NCBI GenBank assembly: GCA_012270045.1
Contig: JAAXJC010000222.1
Span: 1-35,975 of the forward strand
Direction: 5' to 3'
DNA from: Luminiphilus sp.
GTDB lineage: Bacteria; Pseudomonadota; Gammaproteobacteria; Pseudomonadales; Halieaceae
Length of the DNA: 35,975 nucleotides
The stretch's first letter is position 1. The number at the start of each line of letters is the position of its first letter. The notes under the pieces are model-generated. The model worked only from the letters and a program-made list of their open reading frames with translations, was not told where the DNA came from and did no database searches. Shown here piece by piece: positions 13,830 through 22,852 of the stretch. Position numbers and translations under genes: made by a program.

Positions 13830-15176
13830 GTGCACGAAATCAACAAGGACACGGAAGTTCTGACCCAGGCCATTGTTCGCTATGCCATCGACCGACTGCG
13901 GATGGATCCACCAACACTGGACGCCGAGCGGCCGGAAGCCGAACTGTCTGCCATGGCTGGCCAAACCGTAACCGAGGACGGACTGGGGGGTCTGGAGGCC
14001 CTGCGAATCTTCACCGATATTCTGGCTCCGGCTTGCCTGTCGGTGGACCACCCCCGATTACTCGCCTTCGTACCCGCCGCACCCACCGAAGCGGCGACCC
14101 TGTTTGACCTGGTGGTAGGCGCATCGAGCATTTTTGGCGGCACTTGGATGGAGGGCTCCGGCGCGGTCTACGCCGAAAACCAGGCCTTGCGCTGGATCGC
14201 GGACCTGGCCGGCTTTCCCGACACCGCAGGGGGCGTATTCGTCAGCGGCGGCACGGCGGGCAATCTCTCGGCACTTACCGCAGCGCGCCATGAATGGCGG
14301 CGGCAGGACACCAGCAAACGTTCCCTGCGCGGTCTGATCGTCTCATCCAAAGGCGCCCACGCGTCCATCGCGCAGGCGGCCCATGTCATGGATGCCGACC
14401 TGGTGGAAACCGGCGGCCATCGCCTGACCGGCGAGGATGTCTCCAAAGCGATTGCGGAACTGTCCCCGGAAGATCGATCCCGTCTCTTTGCCGTGGCCTG
14501 CACCGCGGGCACCACCAATCTCGGAATTATCGATGACATGGCCGGCATCGCCGATGCCTGTGAGCGGGAATCCCTATGGATGCACGTGGACGGGGCCTAT
14601 GGTGGCGCCGGGCTGGCCGCGCCTTCGGTGCGGGACGATTTCAACGGCATTGAGCGGGCGGACAGCTTTATCGTCGATCCGCACAAGTGGCTGTTCGCGC
14701 CCTTTGACTGCTGCGCCCTGATCTATCGGGATCCGGCCACCGCGCGGCGCGCCCACCAGCAAAAAGGCGACTATCTTGAGGTTCTCTACGACGGCGTCTG
14801 GAACCCCTCCGACTACGCCCACCACCTGTCACGCCGCGCCCGCGGGCTGCCCCTGTGGTTCAGTCTCGCCACCCACGGCACCCAGGCTTACGCCGAAGCG
14901 GTGGAGCGCAGTCTGGAGGTGACCAAAGCCGCCGCTCGCATGATCGATGAGCACCCCAATCTGGAAATGGTGGTGCCCTCGCAACTGTCCATCTGCGTGT
15001 TCCGACGCCCCGGCTGGTCCCCCGAGGACTACGCGGCCTGGAGCGATCAGCTGCTGGCCGATGGCATCGGTTTTGTCACTCCGACAAAACACGAGGGGGA
15101 AACGGTACTGCGCTTTTGTATTGTCAATCCGAAAACCGGTGTCGAGGACATACGCACCATCCTGGATACCCTGTAA
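13830..15176 (+). CDS. PLP-dependent amino-acid decarboxylase (group II)
   Basis: This 448-aa protein has the fold type I core of aromatic-amino-acid, glutamate and diaminobutyrate decarboxylases. The order seen is MEGSGAVYAENQALRWI (about 108–124), VSGGTAGNLSAL (about 135–146), the PLP-facing His in GAHASIAQAA, the pyridine-binding Asp in WMHVDGAYGGAG, and the Schiff-base Lys near residue 286 in VDPHKWLFAPFDCC. The GTG start has AGGAGAG 7 nt upstream. Related proteins act on Phe, Tyr, Trp, diaminobutyrate or Cys-sulfinate, so the substrate is left open. A WYL regulator starts 3 nt after its stop, so the two share a transcript. Confidence 0.87.
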   Translation: MHEINKDTEVLTQAIVRYAIDRLRMDPPTLDAERPEAELSAMAGQTVTEDGLGGLEALRIFTDILAPACLSVDHPRLLAFVPAAPTEAATLFDLVVGASSIFGGTWMEGSGAVYAENQALRWIADLAGFPDTAGGVFVSGGTAGNLSALTAARHEWRRQDTSKRSLRGLIVSSKGAHASIAQAAHVMDADLVETGGHRLTGEDVSKAIAELSPEDRSRLFAVACTAGTTNLGIIDDMAGIADACERESLWMHVDGAYGGAGLAAPSVRDDFNGIERADSFIVDPHKWLFAPFDCCALIYRDPATARRAHQQKGDYLEVLYDGVWNPSDYAHHLSRRARGLPLWFSLATHGTQAYAEAVERSLEVTKAAARMIDEHPNLEMVVPSQLSICVFRRPGWSPEDYAAWSDQLLADGIGFVTPTKHEGETVLRFCIVNPKTGVEDIRTILDTL

Positions 15177-15178
15177 GT

Positions 15179-16039
15179 ATGGGCGAGGGCCTGCCCCACC
15201 GCTGGGACCTGCTACTGCGCTACCGGTTTATTGAGTGCATTGCCCTGTGGGAAGGCCGATTAACGACCCGGCATCTGGTAGAGACGTTTGGCATAGGCCG
15301 GCAGCAGGCCAGTAAAGACATCAACATATACAACAGCACGGTCGCGCCGAATAACCTGCGCTACGACAAATACCTGAAAGGCTACGAGCCCGCTGACGAT
15401 TTCCAACCCCAGGTCACCCGGGGCCTGGCGGAGGAATATCTGCAACTACTGGCCAACCGCAGCGAACTGCATCGGACCTTCTCCTCCCTGGCGCTACCCC
15501 AGGGACATACCGAGGTGCTGGAGCCCCCGGCGCGCCCGGTGTCCCCCGCGCTGCTCAGGCCTATCCTGCAGGCTGCCCGGGATCAGCAACGCATCGAAGT
15601 TGACTATGTATCCCTGAACAACCCGGATCGGGAGGGCAGAATCATCGCACCCCACACCCTGGTCTGGACCGGTCTGCGCTGGCATGTCCGGGGCTGGTGC
15701 GAAAAAAACCGCGACTTCCGCGACTTCGTACTGAGCCGGTTCAGGGGCGTGCCTGAACTGCTGGGGGACGCCGAGCAAAGTGCCGATGAGGACACCGACT
15801 GGAACACCCTGATCGAATTAACGCTTATGCCTGACCCGCGACTGACCGAGGAGCAGCAGGCCGTGGTCGCTGACGACTTCGGCATGCGGGACGGCAAGCT
15901 ACAGCTGGAGGTGCGGGCGCGTCTGGTCAGCTACCTGTTGCAGTTGCTAAACATCAATGCCGGCGCTATCTTTGCCGACCCGAAAGCGCAGCAGGTGGTC
16001 ATTGCCAACCGCGAAGCGATAGCGCAGTGGCTAATCTGA
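15179..16039 (+). CDS. WYL-domain transcriptional regulator (BrxR/CapW-like)
   Basis: This 286-aa protein has an N-terminal winged helix (about 8–65: RYRFIECIALWEGRLTTRHLVETFG, then IGRQQASKDINIY), a middle WYL domain (about 130–195: IEVDYVSLNN, HTLVWTGLRWHVRGWCE, FRDFVLSRF) and a C-terminal WCX-type extension ending QWLI. The order and wording resemble BrxR/CapW, repressors that sit before BREX and CBASS defence operons and sense a nucleic-acid or nucleotide ligand. No defence gene lies within this window: upstream is a decarboxylase, downstream a small unknown protein. The ATG is 3 nt after the decarboxylase stop, so it may control that gene or act at a distance. Confidence 0.8.
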   Translation: MGEGLPHRWDLLLRYRFIECIALWEGRLTTRHLVETFGIGRQQASKDINIYNSTVAPNNLRYDKYLKGYEPADDFQPQVTRGLAEEYLQLLANRSELHRTFSSLALPQGHTEVLEPPARPVSPALLRPILQAARDQQRIEVDYVSLNNPDREGRIIAPHTLVWTGLRWHVRGWCEKNRDFRDFVLSRFRGVPELLGDAEQSADEDTDWNTLIELTLMPDPRLTEEQQAVVADDFGMRDGKLQLEVRARLVSYLLQLLNINAGAIFADPKAQQVVIANREAIAQWLI

Positions 16040-16186
16040 ACAGGGAATGGTCAGGCTCTGCATAACCCAAGGTTTGCAGCGCGGTAGTGTGACGGCACTC
16101 ACAAAACAGAATGGCGGTACTTTGACCCACTACGACCGTTGGCTACATTGGACGGGGAAAGAGAGGCAAGCTGGGAGAAGTAAGCA

Positions 16187-16468
16187 ATGAATGCATCAGC
16201 AGGGCTGCAGGCCCAGGCATCAGTAGCCGAGCGCCGCGGGCGTCAACCCGCCGTGCCGGAGCAACTCGAAAAGACACTGAGCTTCGAGCAGTCGGTGACC
16301 CTGACTGCGAAAACCCAGTTTGGCTGGACCTTGGCTTTTGTTCGCCGGCCGCTGTTTCAGGATATCGAAGTGGTCATCACCAACCCCGATCGCAGCGAGT
16401 ACATGATGATCGACGAGGACGGCTCTACGCGTCCGTTCTACAACGTGCGCAGCGGGGACTTCAGCTGA
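16187..16468 (+). CDS. Small soluble protein of unknown function
   Basis: This 93-aa protein has a basic, probably disordered start (about 1–27) and a compact beta-rich remainder: VTLTAKTQFGWTLAFVRRPLFQDIEVVITNPD, then YMMIDEDGSTRPF. The ATG has GGGAGAAG upstream and a clear terminator follows the stop, so it is a one-gene unit. The coding look is good. I do not recognise a family; the PLFQDIEVV and EDGS elements look conserved enough to find relatives. No membrane segment or signal peptide is seen. Confidence 0.65.
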   Translation: MNASAGLQAQASVAERRGRQPAVPEQLEKTLSFEQSVTLTAKTQFGWTLAFVRRPLFQDIEVVITNPDRSEYMMIDEDGSTRPFYNVRSGDFS

Positions 16469-16495
16469 CCAGCGCCACCTGACACATACCCGAAG

Positions 16496-16521
16496 ACGGC
16501 TCACCTTGGTGGGCCGTTTTT
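16496..16521 (+). terminator. Intrinsic terminator after the 93-aa protein
   Basis: ACGGCTCAC pairs with GTGGGCCGT (one T·G pair) across a CTTG loop and is followed at once by a run of five T. It lies about 30 nt after the stop at 16468 and before the DUF429 gene. Confidence 0.8.
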
Positions 16522-16565
16522 CGTTGGGCCCGTTACACTTGGCCTTTTGACGCACGCATACGATC

Positions 16566-17264
16566 ATGAAAACACTGGGCATTGACGGCTGTCGCGCGGG
16601 CTGGGTCGCCATCACCCGCAGTGCCCGGCGTCTGTCCTGGCAGGTGTCGGAATCCCTGACAGATATCCTTGCCCCACCCTACCCCGCCAGGATCTTTATC
16701 GATATGCCCATCGGCCTGTCCGAGACCGGCCGCCGTGAATGCGATGCACTGGCACGGCGTATGTTGGGGCCTGGATTTTCCAGTTCGGTTTTTCCCACCC
16801 CGGCCCGTGGGGCACTGCAGGCAAAAAGCTATCCTGAGGCAAACGCCTTGAACAGGAAGCATGCCGGACAGGGGCTGAGCAAACAGAGCTATTTCCTGTT
16901 TCCCAAAATCCGGGAGCTCGATGGCTGGCTGGCAAGGGCCGAGAGCGGTGAGCGACAACCGCGGGAAGCCCATCCGGAGGTGGCGTTCCTGGGCATTAAA
17001 GGGGAGCCTCTGCAGCACAAGAAGAAAACCGCCGCGGGCTTCAGTGAACGTCTGTCGCTACTCTCTGGACTGGATGCCCGAGTGCCGGAGCTGGTCGAGG
17101 ATGTGCTCGCCGCCACGCGGCGTAAAGATGTGGCGGCCGACGACATTCTGGATGCCTGCTGCCTTGCCCTCATGCCCCTGGCCGGACGGCTGCGCAGCCT
17201 GCCTAAGCGCCCGGCACGAGATGCCCGGGGACTGGCAATGGAAATTTGCTACTGCGGCTCCTGA
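16566..17264 (+). CDS. DUF429 family protein (predicted RNase H-fold nuclease)
   Basis: This 232-aa protein carries the DUF429 marks: IDGCRAGWVAI at 6–16, IDMPIGLSETGRRECDALAR at about 44–63, SSVFPTPARGAL at about 73–84, SYFLFPKIRELD at about 108–119, EAHPEVAF with a likely catalytic acid near 136, and DDILDACCLAL near 195. Early Asp, middle Asp and late Glu/Asp fit an RNase H-like metal site, but activity in this family is a prediction. It is a single gene on the plus strand after a terminator. It converges with the yedI gene 57 nt downstream. Confidence 0.83.
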   Translation: MKTLGIDGCRAGWVAITRSARRLSWQVSESLTDILAPPYPARIFIDMPIGLSETGRRECDALARRMLGPGFSSSVFPTPARGALQAKSYPEANALNRKHAGQGLSKQSYFLFPKIRELDGWLARAESGERQPREAHPEVAFLGIKGEPLQHKKKTAAGFSERLSLLSGLDARVPELVEDVLAATRRKDVAADDILDACCLALMPLAGRLRSLPKRPARDARGLAMEICYCGS

Positions 17265-17321
17265 ACCGGGACTGCCCGAGGGCCCGCCTGGTTCGTTAAC
17301 GGCCCCGTATTGCTGCCGACC

Positions 17322-18239
17322 TTAGTGGCTGTTACCCCGTAAACGGGCCACCAGTTCAAACACCTTCACCAGCAGCACCCCCGCCAGCAAACCCAGGACG
17401 CCGCCAACCAGCATGGGCAGCAGTCCCGCCAGGTACTGGAACTGGGAGCCAAAGTTTTCAACTGCAACGGTCAGGGAATGGGAAGCATGCAGCAAGATGC
17501 CGCCACCCACCAGAAACATGGCGACGGTGCCCACCACGCCCAGGGCTTTCATCAGCCAGGGTGCGAAGCGCAACAACCCCGAGCCCAAACCTCTGAGCAG
17601 CCGATTCAGAGCACCCTCCCCGGGTTTCTGGTTGAGCATCAGTCCCAGGTCATCGATCTTGACGATGCAGGCGACCAGGCCGTACACCCCTATGGTCATC
17701 AGCAGGGATATGCCCGCCAGCACCAGCAGTTGGGCGAGCACCTCCTGCCCCTCGACCACTCCCAGGGTCAACACGATAATTTCCGCAGAGAGAATAAAAT
17801 CCGTCCTGATCGCCCCCCGGATTTTGGTCCGCTCCAATTCCGCGAGATCGCATTCCGGGTCCGATAACCGCTGCACCACCGCGTCGGACTCTTCACTGGA
17901 ATGTTTGCCGCCACCGTGAAGCAGCTTCTCGGCTCCCTCAAAGCACAGATACAGCCCGCCGCAGACCAGCAGTGGCATGATCAGCCAGGGGATAAAGGTC
18001 GCGATCAACAGGGCCGCGGGCACCAGAATTAATTTGTTGATGAAAGAGCCCTTGGCAACCGCCCAGACCACCGGCAACTCACGGTCGGGCCGCACACCCA
18101 GCACCCGCTCTGCATTGACCGCCAAATCGTCGCCCAACACCCCGGCAGTCTTTTTGGCCGCGACTTTGGTCATCAGTGACACGTCATCGAGAACCGCGGC
18201 GATGTCATCGAGAAGCGCGAGCAGGCTGCCCATGGCCAT
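17322..18239 (-). CDS. yedI: YedI-type (DUF808) inner-membrane protein
   Basis: This 305-aa protein opens with the family mark LLALLDDIAAVLDDVSLMTKVAAKKTAGVLGDDLAVNAERV, very close to E. coli YedI, followed by ELPVVWAVAKGSFINKLILVP. Several membrane helices follow at about 70–100, 150–200, 228–250 and 270–298. The job of DUF808 proteins is not known. It starts 4 nt after the ppk1 stop, so it is the last gene of a usp–ppk1–yedI operon; the pairing with polyphosphate synthesis is worth noting but says nothing sure about function. Confidence 0.9.
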   Translation of the reverse strand: MAMGSLLALLDDIAAVLDDVSLMTKVAAKKTAGVLGDDLAVNAERVLGVRPDRELPVVWAVAKGSFINKLILVPAALLIATFIPWLIMPLLVCGGLYLCFEGAEKLLHGGGKHSSEESDAVVQRLSDPECDLAELERTKIRGAIRTDFILSAEIIVLTLGVVEGQEVLAQLLVLAGISLLMTIGVYGLVACIVKIDDLGLMLNQKPGEGALNRLLRGLGSGLLRFAPWLMKALGVVGTVAMFLVGGGILLHASHSLTVAVENFGSQFQYLAGLLPMLVGGVLGLLAGVLLVKVFELVARLRGNSH

Positions 18240-18243
18240 AAGG

Positions 18244-20448
18244 TTACTGCCTCTTGCGTCGCACCGAGGGCCGGCGCATTTTGGTCTTGGGATGGCGGGG
18301 CACTTTACCGGTACTCAGGTACCTGTGAATGCTTTCCTGGGACCGGATGTTGGCCGCCTTTTTCTTTGGCTTGGCATAGCAGTTTTCCTGGTCAGCATCG
18401 AGGACGCGGCCCTTGACGTTGTCATACCACTGCTGGTCCAGGATGTGCTGCAGGGTTTCCTGGGCGGCGGTATCGCGCACTGGGCACAGCACCTCCACCC
18501 GGAAGTCCACGTTACGGGTCATGAGGTCTGCAGAGCCCAGGAAGTAATCCGGCTGACCGCGGTTATGGAACACATAAACCCGCGGGTGCTCCAGATAGCG
18601 ATCGACAAGACTGATGGCGGCAATGTTGTCCGACAGGCCCTTTACCCCGGGCAACAGGGAGCACATACCCCGAATGATCAGTCGCACCTTGACCCCGGCC
18701 TGACTGGCTTCGTACAGCTTGCGGGTGAGCTGCTGGTCCACCACGTTGTTGCACTTCAACAGGATCTCCGCGTGGTAGCCCTCCCGGGCATGGCGGATCT
18801 CCCGGTCGATCATCGCGGTGATGCCGGCTCGGGAATTGTGGGGAGAGACCAGCAGGGAGCTGTAGTCGGGACGGCGGTAGGGGTATTTCAGGAAATCAAA
18901 GACCCGGGCCAGATCACGACCGATGTCCTGGTCAAAGGTCAGCAGGGAAAAGTCCGTATACAGACGCGCCGTCTTTTCGTTGAAGTTACCGGTGCCCACG
19001 TGGCTGTAGTAGCGTAGCTCCTGATCTTCCCGCCGCTCGATCAGAAAGACCTTGCTGTGCACCTTGAGCCCCTGGATACCAAAGGTCACCGCGATACCGG
19101 CGTCGGTCAGACGCTGGGCCCAGGCGATATTGGCCTGCTCGTCAAAACGTGCCGCCAATTCCACAACCACCTGCACGTACTTGCCGTTGTCCTTGGCGTT
19201 AAGCAGGGCATCCACAATCCGGGAATTTCGGGCCACCCGATACAGGCAGATACGGATGGACACCACATCGGGGTCCAGCGCCGCCGTCTTGAGCACGTCG
19301 ACGATGTAATCAAAGGGATGATAGGGAAAATACAGCAGGACATCCTGTTCCCGTATTTTCTCGAAAATACTTCCCCCCTGCTCCAGGCGCGGAATCGGTA
19401 TGGTTGGCAGCGGCTTGAATTCCAGGTAACGCGGGCCGGCGTTGGGGAAATCGATAAAGTCCTTGGAGTTGTGATAGCGGCCGCCCGGGATCATGCTGTC
19501 GTATTTTCCGAAACCAAAGCGTTTGCGTAAATAATCGAGCAGGCGCGACGGCATGGTTTCATCAAATACAAAGCGCACCGCATCCGCCCGCTTGCGCTGC
19601 TTCAGGCTCACCGCCATTTTCTCGATCAGGCTCTCGTTGATGCCCTCGTCGATCTCGAGCTCGGAATCCCGGGAGAACTTGAAGCAGTAGGCCGATACCG
19701 ATTCAATCTCAAAGACGCCCCGGAACACCTGGGCCAGGCAGGCCCGAATGATGTTATCGAGCACGATGTACACCCTGCCCTGACGCTTGCCGCTACTGGG
19801 GATCTCGATGAATCTACCCAGGCGATTGGTGGGCACCTCCAGCAGCGCGTATTGGGGGCCGGTACTGGTGGCAATGTCCACGGCAAGATACAGGGACTCA
19901 TCGGCCAGGTGGGGAATGGGTTGTTCGTCCCTGAGCAGAATGGGCTCCAGTTCCGGCAATACTTTGTCGGTGAAAAATGCCTGCACAAAAGCCAGCTGCT
20001 CCCGTTGCAACTGCTGCTCATTGATCAGGTAAACGCCGCGGCGGGCAAGTTCCCGCAATGATTTTGCGTAAACCAGCTCAAATTCCTGCTGCAGCGCCTT
20101 GACCCGATACTGAATCGCAGCCAGTAGCTTTTTGGCCCGTTGGCGCTGCCCTCCCGACGATACGGAAATCATGCGACGGACTTCGGCGACCCGAACCCGG
20201 AAAAACTCATCGAGGTTATTGGAAAATATGCCCAGGTAGCGCACCCGCTGTATCAGCGGTACGCCGGGATCATCGGCCTCTTGCAGCACCCGGGCGTTGA
20301 AGCTTAACCAGCTCAGTTCCCGGGGGTAGGTGTTGGGCTCGTCCAGGTCGGCCAGCAGTTCTTCAATAGGTGTCTCGCTCAGGGGTAACCCGGCGGGCTC
20401 CTCGGGTTTCTGGGCGTCTTCTGGCTGTAGCATCCTGGACCCGGCCAC
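18244..20448 (-). CDS. ppk1: Polyphosphate kinase 1
   Basis: This 734-aa enzyme makes polyphosphate from ATP through a phosphohistidine. The N-terminal domain starts at YPRELSWLSFNARVLQEA (about 41–58) with FSNNLDEFFRVRVAEVRR; the head domain follows, then two phospholipase-D-like catalytic domains. The autophosphorylated His is in KVHSKVFLI near residue 460, with YYSHVGTGNFNEKTARLYTDFSL after it; the second essential His is in YVFHNRGQPDYFLGSADLMTRNVD near 625. The length is slightly above the usual 690 because of tails at both ends, the last being basic. GTG 20448 lies 5 nt after the usp stop; an ATG at 20433 is also possible. It forms an operon with usp and yedI. Confidence 0.95.
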   Translation of the reverse strand: MAGSRMLQPEDAQKPEEPAGLPLSETPIEELLADLDEPNTYPRELSWLSFNARVLQEADDPGVPLIQRVRYLGIFSNNLDEFFRVRVAEVRRMISVSSGGQRQRAKKLLAAIQYRVKALQQEFELVYAKSLRELARRGVYLINEQQLQREQLAFVQAFFTDKVLPELEPILLRDEQPIPHLADESLYLAVDIATSTGPQYALLEVPTNRLGRFIEIPSSGKRQGRVYIVLDNIIRACLAQVFRGVFEIESVSAYCFKFSRDSELEIDEGINESLIEKMAVSLKQRKRADAVRFVFDETMPSRLLDYLRKRFGFGKYDSMIPGGRYHNSKDFIDFPNAGPRYLEFKPLPTIPIPRLEQGGSIFEKIREQDVLLYFPYHPFDYIVDVLKTAALDPDVVSIRICLYRVARNSRIVDALLNAKDNGKYVQVVVELAARFDEQANIAWAQRLTDAGIAVTFGIQGLKVHSKVFLIERREDQELRYYSHVGTGNFNEKTARLYTDFSLLTFDQDIGRDLARVFDFLKYPYRRPDYSSLLVSPHNSRAGITAMIDREIRHAREGYHAEILLKCNNVVDQQLTRKLYEASQAGVKVRLIIRGMCSLLPGVKGLSDNIAAISLVDRYLEHPRVYVFHNRGQPDYFLGSADLMTRNVDFRVEVLCPVRDTAAQETLQHILDQQWYDNVKGRVLDADQENCYAKPKKKAANIRSQESIHRYLSTGKVPRHPKTKMRRPSVRRKRQ

Positions 20449-20453
20449 CTGGC

Positions 20454-21320
20454 TCAGGGTTTCAGTGTCAACGTGTCTGCGCGCAACAAACCGAGCACTT
20501 CCTCGGCCGTATTGCCCAGCACCTGGGCACGGACACCGCGCCGACCCACCGTACCCATGACCACCAACTGGGCTTTCTTGTCCGCGGCCTCGGACACAAT
20601 CGTCTTGGCCACCGGACCCCGCTTGAGCTTGAATCGGGACAGGGGTAACCCGGTTTGCTCGGCCAGCTTTTCCAGGGTTGGCCGCAATTCCTGCTCCTTG
20701 GCTTTCGCATATTTTCTGGGATCGACCAGATCAAGATCGTTGAGCAGGGTCGGCACATCGATCACACACAGCACCAGCAACTCTGTCTCCAGCATCTCCG
20801 CATAATGTCGCGCCGTGGTCACCACATCGACATTGAGGGCCTGCTTGGCCTTGCTGCCGGCGTCGAGATCGACGGTCGCCAAAATCAGGCCGCCCTTACG
20901 CCATTTGCGTTTACTGACCAGCAATACCGGCGCACTGCACTGCCTGAGCAAATGCCAGTCTGTGGAGGTGTGACCAAAGGATTCGGATTGATGGCGGGTC
21001 TTCACAACAGCGGCGTAATCTCCGGCGGCGCGCTTGATGATCCAGTCGTGAATGGTCTCAGCCCACACCACCTGAACCTTCACCCGGCGGTTGGGGTCTG
21101 CGAGTTTTTCCACCTGGGCGGTCACGGCGCTGCGGCGCTGATCCATCAACTGCTTTTTGACCGAGGCCGCCGCCTTGGCATCCAGCTTCAGGCGCTTCAG
21201 GTCGGCATAGACAAAGGCCACCACCTCGGGCTGCAGGTCCATCAGTTCGGCCAGTTCCAGCCCACGGGGTGTCGCGGAGCAGTTGCCCTCAACATCGGCG
21301 ACAATCAATAGCTTACTCAT
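20454..21320 (-). CDS. Tandem universal stress protein (UspE-like)
   Basis: This 288-aa protein holds two Usp domains, about 1–140 and 145–285. The second keeps a nucleotide-binding loop MGTVGRRGVRAQVLGNTAEEVL in the G-x2-G-x9-G pattern, with Asn where Ser/Thr is usual; the first has TRHQSESFGHTSTDWHLLRQCSAPVLLVS, a broken form. Two-domain Usp proteins of the UspE type help survival in stress and stationary phase, likely as ATP or AMP sensors. It is the first gene of the operon with ppk1, which starts 5 nt later; a joint role in energy-stress response is plausible because both relate to ATP level. It is soluble and cytoplasmic. Confidence 0.88.
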   Translation of the reverse strand: MSKLLIVADVEGNCSATPRGLELAELMDLQPEVVAFVYADLKRLKLDAKAAASVKKQLMDQRRSAVTAQVEKLADPNRRVKVQVVWAETIHDWIIKRAAGDYAAVVKTRHQSESFGHTSTDWHLLRQCSAPVLLVSKRKWRKGGLILATVDLDAGSKAKQALNVDVVTTARHYAEMLETELLVLCVIDVPTLLNDLDLVDPRKYAKAKEQELRPTLEKLAEQTGLPLSRFKLKRGPVAKTIVSEAADKKAQLVVMGTVGRRGVRAQVLGNTAEEVLGLLRADTLTLKP

Positions 21321-21413
21321 GGATGGTCCTCATCATACCCAGGCTGACAGTATAGGGTTGCGTTGGCTCCCCCGCACCTCCATTTGCCGCCCATGCGCCC
21401 CAGCCCAGCCGAG

Positions 21414-22262
21414 TTAGTCCACTGCTGCGGATCCTGATTGGGCCGACAAAAATTCTTCGATCAAACGCGCGCAGGGTGCGGGGTTCTCCAGCGGCACCAG
21501 GTGGCCGCCCTCCACCGTCTGCACCTCGACCTCCGGCACTGCCCGCCGCCAGCGGGCGATGCTCTCGGGCCTGAACACGGCGCTGTCCCGTCCTACGATC
21601 CCCAGCATCGGGATACGCAGACCGCCCAGCCTTCGAAACATAGAGGGTGCCGATCGATAGACACAGGCTTCCCAGTCCCCGGCCCAGCGCAGATCCACGC
21701 CCCCGGACGCCGCCGGCGCATGACCGGCGCGTACGTAATCCCACAACACCTCATCGGAAATGCGCTGGAACGGTCGCTTGCTGCGGTAAAAAGCAAAGGC
21801 CGCATCGTGGCTGTCAAAATGCCCGGGACGCCCCAGTGCCTGACGCACCATGGGCAGTTCTTTACCCACAGCCCTCAGGATCTGACTGGGGAGCCAGATG
21901 TTGAACGGAAGCAGTACCGGGTCCAGTGCCACCAGCCCCCTGAACCGCTGGGGGTTTTTGAGCGCCGCGAGCATACCGATGACCGCCCCCATGGAATGAC
22001 CCAGCAGAAACAGCGGCTCATCCAGCTCGCGTTCAAGGGTCGTCAGCAAATCATCGGCATAGACGGTCCAGGGTTGTGTGCGTGGGGCCGGACCCGCGTC
22101 CCAGAACGGACGATGCTCCACTGTCAGCACGCGAAAAGACTTGCTCAGGGGTTCGAGCAGCGTGCGGTAACTCTCGGGGGGATAACCGTTGGCGTGGGCA
22201 AACAGCACCGCAGGCTTATCGCTATCGGTTTGATCGGGGCCGAAGGGAGAAAGGGTTTGCAT
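21414..22262 (-). CDS. Alpha/beta hydrolase
   Basis: This 282-aa soluble protein has the fold in order: VLFAHANGYPPESYRTLLEPL (about 20–40, oxyanion region), the nucleophile elbow GHSMGA with Ser near 94, a mostly helical cap (about 120–210), IPMLGIVGRDSAVF with the acid near 230, and the catalytic His in GGHLVPLENP near 258. The wording HANGYPP is common in a group of proteobacterial hydrolases of unknown substrate. It stands alone between usp and the psp genes. Confidence 0.85.
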   Translation of the reverse strand: MQTLSPFGPDQTDSDKPAVLFAHANGYPPESYRTLLEPLSKSFRVLTVEHRPFWDAGPAPRTQPWTVYADDLLTTLERELDEPLFLLGHSMGAVIGMLAALKNPQRFRGLVALDPVLLPFNIWLPSQILRAVGKELPMVRQALGRPGHFDSHDAAFAFYRSKRPFQRISDEVLWDYVRAGHAPAASGGVDLRWAGDWEACVYRSAPSMFRRLGGLRIPMLGIVGRDSAVFRPESIARWRRAVPEVEVQTVEGGHLVPLENPAPCARLIEEFLSAQSGSAAVD

Positions 22263-22360
22263 AGAACCGGGCTGGAGGGCGTGGGGATGACCCCAACATT
22301 ACGTACCGGAGACTGCTTTTGGTTTAGCGCCGTCCCCTGTGCCGACCCCAGTAACGGCGA

Positions 22361-22383
22361 CGCCCCGGGCCAGACCCGGGGCG
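22361..22383 (-). terminator. Hairpin after pspC
   Basis: CGCCCCGGG pairs exactly with CCCGGGGCG across a CCAGA loop, 11 nt after the pspC stop on the minus strand. It lacks a T run, so it may stabilise the psp mRNA end or work with Rho. Confidence 0.45.
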
Positions 22384-22393
22384 GCAGTGCCTA

Positions 22394-22852
22394 TCAGAGC
22401 TTGGAAAACTCGCGGTTGAGATCGTAGCGTCGGGATGTCACGTATCGCTCCATCGATTCGACCCGGCCCAGGGCTTCATTGAGCCGTTGCTGGGCTTTTC
22501 CCAGCCGATCCGTGGGCGCATCGGGATAGTGGAATACGGTGCGCTTGCGGTAGGTGTGCCGGTCTTCGTCGTATTCCATTTCAATCTCGACTTCGGCTTC
22601 CTCGCGCTCCCAACGGGAGGGCCGTGGGCAAAGCGCGATCCAGGCTGCGATGTAGCCCCAGAACGCCAGCGACCCCGTGAATATCAGCAGCGCAATCGCA
22701 GCAAGCCGTACCATCCAGGTCGCAACTCCCCAGTGGTCAGCCAGACCAGAGCACACACCCCCGATCCAACCCTCGGATCGATTGCGGTACAGGTCCATGC
22801 CCCAACCGTTCTTACGTCGACTACCCAAACTTTCGCGCTTTTCCCTGCGCAT
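22394..22852 (-). CDS. pspC: Phage shock protein C
   Basis: This 152-aa protein has the PspC domain at about 17–80: LYRNRSEGWIGGVCSGLADHWGV, then one membrane helix region (WMVRLAAIALLIFTGSLAFWGYIAAWIAL). An acidic stretch (about 84–96) and a C-terminal helix (LGKAQQRLNEALGRVESMERYVTS) follow, as in proteobacterial PspC. PspC with PspB senses membrane stress and draws PspA from PspF. The ATG at 22852 overlaps the pspB stop (TGATG) and has AAGGAG upstream; a GTG one codon earlier is possible. Confidence 0.93.
   Translation of the reverse strand: MRREKRESLGSRRKNGWGMDLYRNRSEGWIGGVCSGLADHWGVATWMVRLAAIALLIFTGSLAFWGYIAAWIALCPRPSRWEREEAEVEIEMEYDEDRHTYRKRTVFHYPDAPTDRLGKAQQRLNEALGRVESMERYVTSRRYDLNREFSKL

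Noticed and set aside
15179-16468. Anti-phage defence island around the BrxR/CapW-like regulator
   Set aside because: No methylase, nuclease, cyclase, ATPase or effector gene lies beside it.
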